From the NCBI GenBank assembly GCA_002371135.1, contig DFGB01000065.1, forward strand, positions 14,016 through 31,494: a stretch of 17,479 bases of DNA, read 5' to 3'. Source of the stretch: Verrucomicrobia bacterium UBA3761 (GTDB lineage Bacteria; Verrucomicrobiota; Kiritimatiellia; RFP12; UBA1067). A program made the position numbers and the translations under genes. The stretch's first letter is position 1, and each line of letters opens with the position of its first letter. A model generated the notes under the pieces. That model had not been told where the DNA came from. It was given only the letters and a program-made list of their open reading frames with translations, and ran no database searches. Positions 6,324 to 14,000 of this stretch are shown piece after piece.

Positions 6324-6400
6324 CGGAGCGTAGCGCAGTCTGGTAGCGCGTTTGCTTCGGGAGCAAAAGGCCGCGGGTTCAAATCCCGCCGCTCCGACCA
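6324..6400 (+). tRNA. tRNA-Pro(CGG)
   Basis: The acceptor stem pairs CGGAGCG (6324-6330) with CGCTCCG (6390-6396). A6397 is the discriminator and CCA is encoded at 6398-6400. The anticodon stem TTTGC/GCAAA encloses TTCGGGA, placing anticodon CGG at 6358-6360. The T arm GCGGG/CCCGC with GTTCAAATC is normal. It reads CCG codons, frequent in this GC-rich window. It has its own promoter and marks the boundary between housekeeping genes and the accessory locus to the right. Confidence 0.97.
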
Positions 6401-6546
6401 TTTGAAATTTGGCGAAAAGCCAAGGGAAAATGCGGTTTTCCGCCGCCCGAGCCGCCCAATAGGGAGGCTTCTGGATTTCCCAGCCCTCTTCCCTCTTCAA
6501 TCATTCCTTTTACTGGGCAGCTGATAAAGCAACCCTATGTGAATTT

Positions 6547-6728
6547 CAATCGCAAAGATTGCAAAGGATGCCTTGTTTTTCCGTATTGCTTCGCCCTCGC
6601 TTCGCTCGGGCGGCCGGAAAAACTACGGCATTTTCGTAGAGGCCGCCTTGAAATCGGCAACTTGACGAGCGTAGCGAGTGCGAAGCAAGCCGATTTTAAG
6701 GCGGCTTCTTTGCGCCCTTTGCGTTAAA
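6547..6728. repeat. Palindromic intergenic element with imperfect terminal inverted repeats
   Basis: The left end AATCGCAAAGATTGCAAAG (from 6549) and the inverse of the right end, AACGCAAAGGGCGCAAAG (6709-6726), share the pattern CGCAAAG-N3-GCAAAG. Inside, 6642-6658 pairs with 6689-6705 along 17 bp with a single G-U (GCCGCCTTGAAATCGGC against GCCGATTTTAAGGCGGC). Another hairpin is bounded by CCGTA (6581) and TACGG (6624-6628). No protein-coding potential is evident. It resembles a MITE or REP-type dispersed repeat. The remaining intergenic DNA holds only a small GGAAAA/TTTTCC hairpin (6425-6441) and the promoter at 6781. Confidence 0.7.
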
Positions 6729-6780
6729 ATCGGTCAAGTCAAAAGTAAATGCGGTTGCCCTGCTCCAGATGGTTTTGCTA

Positions 6781-6810
6781 TTGCGAGGGGATCAGACTTT
6801 TTGGTATAAT
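6781..6810 (+). promoter_or_regulatory. Promoter of the accessory surface-protein/RHS operon
   Basis: TTGCGA (6781-6786) and consensus TATAAT (6805-6810) are 18 bases apart. Transcription would begin near 6817, giving a leader of only about 22 bases before the ATG at 6839. I see no Shine-Dalgarno sequence in that leader. Confidence 0.7.
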
Positions 6811-6838
6811 ATGACTAGACATCAACTTTATACATATT

Positions 6839-9800
6839 ATGAAATATTTGGCTATAAGTGGGCATATGTGCACATTCATGTTGTGGATGGCGATGCACTA
6901 TACGCTCTTAGCCGATGATGCTGCTGGAGTTCTTGGTGTCAATATCGTTTCAAACGAGGATGTTGCAGTTGACATGCCGTTCATGCCGTTTGGCGATGGG
7001 ACGCCCGCCTCGTTTCTGTCCGGCAACTTCATGGGTGACGGCGGGCCATATTCCGACCGGCTATATCGGCTTGCGCTTTCCGGCTATTCTTATACGAACG
7101 CCTTTTTTTCGGCCGAAGACGGGTGGGTTGATCCTGCGACCGGCATGCCGACGGGTATGACCGCCGTGCGCGGCGACACGCTTGTTTTCGCGCCGGGTGA
7201 CGAAGTCGGGCTCGATTTCTGGCTTTTCGGGCGAGTCCAAGGCCTCGCGCCCAATTCGGGTTTGCCGCGCATTCGGTCAATGTCCGTCTCGCCGGACGAT
7301 GGAACGATCGATTTGGAGATACTCGCCAAGGGGCGGACGACCGATATCTTCGCCCAAGATACGGCCGATGGGCTTCCGACGAATGCGCCTTGGACGCATG
7401 TGGAAAGGATCGTTTGCGCGGCGACCGCCTTTCGATGGATCGATTGGACTTTACCGCCAGTCGTTTCGCGCCTTTATCTTGCTTCTGACGCGACGCGCGA
7501 TACGGACGCAGACGGGCTTTCGGATGCGTTGGAGTTGCGCGTTTATGGGACGTCGCCATATCTCAAAGACACCGACGGCGACGGGATAGACGACGCGCTT
7601 GAGTTGGCCTGGGGGCGCAATCCACTTATTGCCGAATCAGGCGAGAGCTTCGCCTTCACGGAAACGTTTGAGCCACCGACTGTTACAAACGGTACGATTG
7701 ACGCCCAGCACGGTTGGCATGCATCTGTCCCTGATGCTGCGATGGTGCAGACGAATGTGGTGCATCAAGGCGACAATTCCCTTGAGGTGCACTTCGAATC
7801 GGTGTCCTCTGGCGCGGACGCTGTGACAAGCCTCGCCGTGACAAGCGATGTGCAGGTTGTTTGGATCGACTTCTACAGCATTGCGTCGCTTGGATGCGAA
7901 AGTCTCTCGTACGAGTCGTTTGAAGGCGTTGCGATGTCTTGCTTTGATATTTCAGGACACCCCGTCTTGAGCGACGGCTATTCATTTGTTACGAACACGT
8001 CGGTCGCAATACCCGCAGGTAGATGGGTGCGCCAGACATCCCGGCTTGACTATACGGACGGTTCATGGGACTTTTATATCGACGGTGCGCTTGTCGCGGA
8101 AGGTCTGGCTTTGCGCGGCACATCCGCCGCATTCCATGGCCTTGAAATCAGGGGTGAAGGCTATGTCGATGACATTTTAATAGCGACGGCGCGCCCCCTC
8201 GGGCTTTCATCGGATGGCGACGAGCTCCCCGATGAATGGGAGTTCACGCACTTTTGCGGGCTTGAGCGAGACGGCACAGGCGACTTTGATGGCGACGGCC
8301 TTTCCGATTTCGATGAATGGCGGGCGGGAACCGATCCAACCATTCCATGCATAGACACGGACGGCGACGGTCTTCCCGACTGGTGGGAACTGCGCAATGG
8401 TCTGGACCCGCTTTCGTCCGACTGGACGACGGGCATCTTTTTCACAGAGGCGTTCGAGCCGCCGCAGATGAAAGAGGGCGACATCGCTGGCCAGAATGGA
8501 TGGACGACGGAGGGGCAAGGCACGGCAATGGCGCAGAGCCGGTTTGTCCGCGCCGGTCAAGGTGCGCTGTGCATTGCGTCCGATACCGACGAGCCGCAGT
8601 CTGCCAAGCGTGCGTCGCATGCCATTCAGACGCAATCGTGGGTTGTCTGGATGGAACTCTATCAAAAAGCATCGCCATCGGGATTTGGCGAAAGCGAAAT
8701 GCCGCCGGATGCCAAGGCGTCGCATTCTTTTGATAAGTACCTGCATCCTGTCGCCACGGACGGCTATTCATTTGTGACAAATGAATTGGTTGCGGCCACC
8801 GAAGACGCCTGGGTGCGCTGCACGTATTGGTTCAATCTCGGCACGATGACTTGGGACATGTATCTTGATGGCGTTCTTGTGTTCGAAGGACTTTCGCTAC
8901 GGGGAACATCTAAGACGCTCACGGCACTGGAACTCGTCAGCGATGGCGGTTATGCTGACGATATCGTGTTTTCGACCGCCCGCCCAGAAGGGTTGTCGTC
9001 TGATGGCGACGATCTTCCCGACGAATGGGAGTGGCGAAACCTCAGCTCGCTCGGACGCGACGGGACAGGCGATCTCGACGGCGACGGACTCACCGACTTC
9101 GAAGAGTACGAGTCCGGCACGAACCCCGCCTCCGCCGATACTGACGGCGACGGGCTTCCCGATGCATGGGAAATCGACAACGGGCTCGATCCGCTAGACG
9201 CCTCCGACGCCGCGCTCGATCCCGACGGCGACGGGCTCTCCAACCTCGCGGAGTTCAATGCCGGCACCGACCCGCATCTGGCCGATACCGACGGCGACGG
9301 ACTTCCCGACGCATGGGAGCTTTTAAGCGGCATTGCCCCGTTCACGCCCGATGCTCTCGCAGACCCAGACGGCGACGGGCTCGTGAACCTCGACGAGATG
9401 CGCGCAGGCACAAACCCGCTTGCCGCCGACACCGACGGAGACGGAGTGGATGACCTCTTTGAAATACGCAACTCGCGCAGCAATCCGCTTGTCGCCGATA
9501 TGGCATGGGGAACAGAGGCGGACATCGGCGACCGCGTCTGCGGGGCGTCGGCTTGCGGTTCCACCGGCACGTGGCGAACCGATCCCGAGGGGACGATATA
9601 TGCGGCGGAACGCTCTGGCTCGCTTACGTGGAACCTGGAGGTTCCGGAAGGCGGCGCGGATGCCCTCGCCGTCTCCATCGGGCAGCACAACTTTTACTCG
9701 AAGTCGACGACATTCGATCTTTCGCTCTACGTCGACGGACTTTTCGTCTCGCGTCAGGTCGTCACCGCGCCCTACGGGACAAGCGCCGACGCGTTCTTCT

Positions 9801-11011
9801 TCCTGCCCGAGATCACGTCCGGCGAACACGAGTTCCGCCTCGTCTGGCACAATTGGGCTGTCAACACATTCCTTGCCGTCTACGACCTTCGCTTCGTTTC
9901 GTTCGGCGGACCGGACGTCGACGGCAATGGCGTTCCCGACTGGAAGGACTACCGCGCGGCGGAGTCCAGCGCCCTTGACGAGCTGCCGCTCGAAAGCCTC
10001 GTGTCTCCGCTCTGCATTGAGGGGCGCGACCTCTGGCGCGACATCCTGGACGTGGAAGTCGAATATCCCGACACCAACGCGGTGTTCGCCACCGTGAAGA
10101 CGATCGGCGACGGCTTCTACGCCGACATACCGCTTCCCGAGGACGGGACCGCGACGATATCCCTGCGCGACCGCTCGCTCGCCGAGTCTTTCACCGTCAC
10201 ATGGAAGGCGCTCGACGTCTTCGACGGCGAATACGCCACAAATGCAATCGTGATACGAACCGGCGATGCGCTCAAGATAGCGCCGCACGACGACGGGGAG
10301 AGCGAAGTGTCGATTTGCAGGGCGTCCAACAGCGGCGCATGGGCCGCAGTTACGAACTGGACCGAGTCTGTCTCGACGCCGTATGTCTTCGAGACGCAGG
10401 GAATGTATCTCGTGACGGTTTCGCGCGAAGGGCTCTTTGGAAGCGACGTCGGCTACGCTCTCGTCGATGTCGTGCGCTCCCGCTTCCCGAAGCGCAACCC
10501 CGCCATTCTGCAGGACGCCGAGCAGACGCTCTCCTGCCCCAACCTCTCGCCGCGCAACGTCCTCGAGCACGACGCCGAACTTCAGCTGGGCGCGGAAGTC
10601 GTTGGCTCCGGCGTGACGCTTTCGCTCCTGACCCATGCCGATCGCGACCTCGGGCTTGTTTCCCGCCTTTCCGACGGCGGCGCAATCTCCGACGCGGTGC
10701 AGGTGACGCCGATGTGGGCCGACAACGGAACGTACTACCGCGTCGCCGAAAACTTCGCGGACGGCTCCCAGCTTGTCGAAGTGTCGCTTCTGCTCGGAGC
10801 GGTGCCGGAGGGAACGACCGTTACGCTGACTATTTTCGTATCGGGCGTCACCTTCGACGACGGCACGCGCACAAAGACGCTGACGTCGGCCGACTTCGAC
10901 GAAAACGGACACTGCACGATCCGCTTCATACGCGCGCGGGGCGTCAAGACGTCCGTCTGCCACTCGACAAGGATATATCAGGACGGAAAGCTCATCTACA
11001 AGAACAGGTGA
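6839..11011 (+). CDS. Exported multidomain protein with DxDGDG calcium loops and two LamG-like modules
   Basis: A 1390-residue protein. Residues 1-26 form a probable Sec signal peptide (hydrophobic core, then LLADDA). After a unique domain, thirteen loops of the DTDGDGLPD type (thrombospondin-3/EF-hand-like calcium binders) occur in clusters at about residues 221-262, 457-528, 720-887 and at 1028 (DVDGNGVPD). Between them, residues 273-456 and 531-719 are two copies of one LamG-like module, each opening FTE(T/A)FEPP and holding DGYSFVTN and LRGTS. Residues 890-1025 look like a jelly-roll carbohydrate-binding domain. The C-terminal 340 residues are unrecognised. It is probably surface-exposed and calcium-stabilised. 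Its stop overlaps the ribosome site of the RHS gene, so the two are coexpressed; an accessory or anchoring role is inference. Confidence 0.82.
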   Translation: MKYLAISGHMCTFMLWMAMHYTLLADDAAGVLGVNIVSNEDVAVDMPFMPFGDGTPASFLSGNFMGDGGPYSDRLYRLALSGYSYTNAFFSAEDGWVDPATGMPTGMTAVRGDTLVFAPGDEVGLDFWLFGRVQGLAPNSGLPRIRSMSVSPDDGTIDLEILAKGRTTDIFAQDTADGLPTNAPWTHVERIVCAATAFRWIDWTLPPVVSRLYLASDATRDTDADGLSDALELRVYGTSPYLKDTDGDGIDDALELAWGRNPLIAESGESFAFTETFEPPTVTNGTIDAQHGWHASVPDAAMVQTNVVHQGDNSLEVHFESVSSGADAVTSLAVTSDVQVVWIDFYSIASLGCESLSYESFEGVAMSCFDISGHPVLSDGYSFVTNTSVAIPAGRWVRQTSRLDYTDGSWDFYIDGALVAEGLALRGTSAAFHGLEIRGEGYVDDILIATARPLGLSSDGDELPDEWEFTHFCGLERDGTGDFDGDGLSDFDEWRAGTDPTIPCIDTDGDGLPDWWELRNGLDPLSSDWTTGIFFTEAFEPPQMKEGDIAGQNGWTTEGQGTAMAQSRFVRAGQGALCIASDTDEPQSAKRASHAIQTQSWVVWMELYQKASPSGFGESEMPPDAKASHSFDKYLHPVATDGYSFVTNELVAATEDAWVRCTYWFNLGTMTWDMYLDGVLVFEGLSLRGTSKTLTALELVSDGGYADDIVFSTARPEGLSSDGDDLPDEWEWRNLSSLGRDGTGDLDGDGLTDFEEYESGTNPASADTDGDGLPDAWEIDNGLDPLDASDAALDPDGDGLSNLAEFNAGTDPHLADTDGDGLPDAWELLSGIAPFTPDALADPDGDGLVNLDEMRAGTNPLAADTDGDGVDDLFEIRNSRSNPLVADMAWGTEADIGDRVCGASACGSTGTWRTDPEGTIYAAERSGSLTWNLEVPEGGADALAVSIGQHNFYSKSTTFDLSLYVDGLFVSRQVVTAPYGTSADAFFFLPEITSGEHEFRLVWHNWAVNTFLAVYDLRFVSFGGPDVDGNGVPDWKDYRAAESSALDELPLESLVSPLCIEGRDLWRDILDVEVEYPDTNAVFATVKTIGDGFYADIPLPEDGTATISLRDRSLAESFTVTWKALDVFDGEYATNAIVIRTGDALKIAPHDDGESEVSICRASNSGAWAAVTNWTESVSTPYVFETQGMYLVTVSREGLFGSDVGYALVDVVRSRFPKRNPAILQDAEQTLSCPNLSPRNVLEHDAELQLGAEVVGSGVTLSLLTHADRDLGLVSRLSDGGAISDAVQVTPMWADNGTYYRVAENFADGSQLVEVSLLLGAVPEGTTVTLTIFVSGVTFDDGTRTKTLTSADFDENGHCTIRFIRARGVKTSVCHSTRIYQDGKLIYKNR
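8998..9492 (+). repeat. Tandem DxDGDGLxD-coding repeats
   Basis: This stretch of the large exported-protein gene encodes seven successive calcium-loop units, each close to D(T/P)DGDGLPDAWE followed by NGLDPL- or AGTNPLAAD-like linkers. The DNA repeats GACGGCGACGGGCT-type words. Composition is higher in GC (45 of 60 bases at 9181-9240) than the LamG-like part before it (31 of 60 at 7741-7800). Confidence 0.85.
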
Positions 11012-11013
11012 AT

Positions 11014-14000
11014 ATGATGAACAAGACGCGATACTCAATACTGTCGCTTGCTTTTGCGGCATTTCTCTCGCCGCTCGCCGTATTCGGCGGGGCGAATCTG
11101 CGCACGAACCCTCCTGAATGCGATAAAAACAGTGAGGACTGTGGATGCGACACGGGCAAGGAAGTTGCGGCTGCATGCATCAAGGTGAACCTTGACCTCG
11201 GCGAGACGACGCCGTGGACCGGCTCGATGCCCTGCGCCCTCAAGATGTTCGCGGACAGCGACTCGCCGAACGTGTTCTCGCAGGACTCCCTCTACGCCGT
11301 CCTCGGCGGCTACACGTTCAAGCGGCTGGGGCAGAAGACGATGGCCGACGGCGTGACGCCGGCGGAGGTCGTATTCTCCCATCCCCTTGGAGAGCCCGTG
11401 CACTTCGTGTTCCGCGAAGGAGAGTCGTGGGGACGCCCCGCTCCCGGCGTTCATATCAAAATGGACGATCGCCTCATGATGGTCGATGCGGAGGGGTGGG
11501 CGACTGCTAATGACCCTGTTTACTACGATCTATATGTCGGCGACGGCACTCGCCGGCGGTTCCTCGCGACGAACATGATGGGTGCGCTCGGGCAGCTCGT
11601 GTCAATCACGGACGCAAGGGGCGTCACGCTGACGCCGGCGGACATGGGGGTTGAGATAATATACGACGCCAACGGCGTAAGGCAGTTCCTGACGCCATCG
11701 CGCCTTGCCGACGTGACGCCGTTTCCTGGCTTCAAAGGCTTCGAGGTAAAGGTGTATCCGCTGCAGTCCGTCCCGGAGAAGGACGCCGCCAGCGGGCTCT
11801 ACGTCCCGCCGCAGACAACTCCGGTCCGTCATCTAGAGGTCCGTCCCGAAAACGGATGGCGGCGGGCGGTGGTGACTCTGCGGAAAGGCGGCGGCGATCC
11901 CGTCAGCTATGTGTTCGACTACGCCATGAGCGACTGGTCGCTGACGCGGCCTTCCGGCGTTCAGGAGCGCAAGGAGCGCGCGATCGCCAGCGGGAAGTCC
12001 GCGTATATAAAGAACGAGACGGTTGCGCCTGACGGTACGCTCCTTTCGCGGAAGGTGAAGAACTACAAGTGGATGTCGTGGGGCTTCGCGATGACCAACC
12101 GCGTCGAGGGTTTTGGCGGCGTAACCGATACTACGACTTGGACATACTACACTTCTGGCAACGGCAAGGGTCAGGTCAAGACGGAAAGGCGCCAGTCGGG
12201 GCTTCTGATGCAGTACACATACGACGATGCCGACCGCGTGATCTCCAAGACGCGCTCCGGCCCCGACATGATGACGGAGACAACGACTTACGATTATACG
12301 CCCGTCGATCCCAGCGACCCCGTGCTTCCCGTTGATACCCGTCCGCGCACGATTGTGCGTAAGCTCAACAACATCGAATGCGAGCGCACATACTACGTCT
12401 ATTCGCCTCTCACCAACATCGTCGAGCGCGTCGGTACCCAGAGCGCGCCCTACGGCGGCACCAACGTTCTCCGCACGGTGACGGCGTTCTGCCCTGTAGT
12501 TGCGAACGATGTCCGCTCCGGCCTCGTCGCCGCTGTTCGCCACGAGGATGGCAAGCTTGATCTCTACGACTACGAGCTTTCATCCAACTGCTGGATACGC
12601 ACCGTCACACACCTCCACGAGCAATCTCCCTCGCCCGTCTCCGGCAAGACGACCCGCGACATCACGATTACCAATGCTCGCGGCGAAGAAATCGAAACGT
12701 GTACCGAGGCGTTCATCGATGGAATATGGTATACTATTTCCAGAAATCGTATGACATACAACTCCGAGGGCAAGCGCATCACATCCGAAAACCTCGCCGG
12801 TCAGGTGACGACCACGGCGTGGGACTGCTGTCACAAGGTTTCGGAGGTTCAGCCCGACGGCTCTACTACGACTTGGGACTACGACGACGAAGGTCGCATG
12901 ATAGCCTCCTCGCGTCTTATCCCGCTCGACATGACCAACGTCACGTGGCTTACGACTTGCTATCGCTATGATGACCTCGGCCGCCAAGTCGCGACTTGGC
13001 AAACCAACCTTGCCGCGCAAGTCGGCCTTCCCGTGACCCGAACCCGCTACGATCAGCTCGGCCGCGTCATTGCCCGTGTTGACCAGCTCGGCAACACTAC
13101 GACGACGGAGTATAGTCCAGACGGGAGAACTGTGTTCGTCCGTAACCCCAATACTTCGACTGTTACTTACGCGCGCAATGCATTCGGCGATACTCTCTCC
13201 ATCACCGGCACCGCCGTCACTCCCGAGTTCTACACCTACGGCATCTCCCCAGACGGCACACGCTGGTCTCGCACGATTCAAGGCGAAACCGCCAACTCGC
13301 CTCGCTTCACCAAGCGTTACGAGAACCTTCTCGGCCAGACAATCCGCGAAGAACGCAGTGGCTTTCAGGGCGCGATTCTCGCAACCGCGCATGGCTATGA
13401 TTCCCTAGGCCGCCTCGTGTCAACCTCTGCCGACTACGAGCCAACAGTCGACTACACCTACGACATGACCGGCAATCGCATTGCGACAGTTCGCAGTGCA
13501 GGCGATCAGTGGCGAAAGACGGAAACACAATCGTTGTTTATAGTTACTAACCGCGTTGTTTGGCTCGCCAAAACCAACGTTGTTTCATGTTCTGATGTTG
13601 CCATCGCTCCGCTGGTGACCGCATCTGCAAGACAGTTGACTGGTCTCAACTCTCATACACCCTTACTCACCACAACTACCGATATTCGTGGCAATACGAC
13701 AGAAAACTGGCTGTCAGTTACCAATTCTTCAGAAATAACATGTCAGCGCGTGCCATACGCAACTAACATCATTGAATTTAAACACCGCTATGGCATTCCT
13801 GTAATGGATATCTCCGTTTCCGCTGTCACAAACACCTATGCTTACGATAGCCTCGGTCGCCAAATCGCACACACTGACGGTCGCGGAAACACACGGCAAA
13901 AAGAATACAACGCCTATGGACAGCTTCTCACAGACATAGATGCCCTCGGCAACCGGACATCCTTCGCCTACGACCAGTTCGGCAATCTTGCTTCCGTCAC

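Noticed and set aside
6324..6400. tRNA-Pro as the attachment site of an integrated island
   Set aside because: The boundary fits, but no integrase gene and no repeat of the tRNA 3' end is visible to the right in this window.
6539..6727. 62-codon open frame after tRNA-Pro
   Set aside because: It lies entirely within the palindromic element and reads as translated inverted repeat, with no ribosome site.
10201..11013. In-frame extension upstream of the RHS start
   Set aside because: It lies within the preceding gene in another frame, is Arg-rich and unlike any protein, and a clear signal peptide with ribosome site begins at 11014/11017.
9323..11176. Leftward open frame of 617 codons opposite the large exported-protein gene
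   Set aside because: It is antisense to a well-supported gene with recognisable domains, has Arg/Ala/Val-rich shadow composition, and shows no motif or ribosome site.
12717..12745. TGGTATACT, an extended -10-like box inside the RHS gene
   Set aside because: It is inside a continuous YD-repeat coding region, has no good -35, and has no gene start after it.
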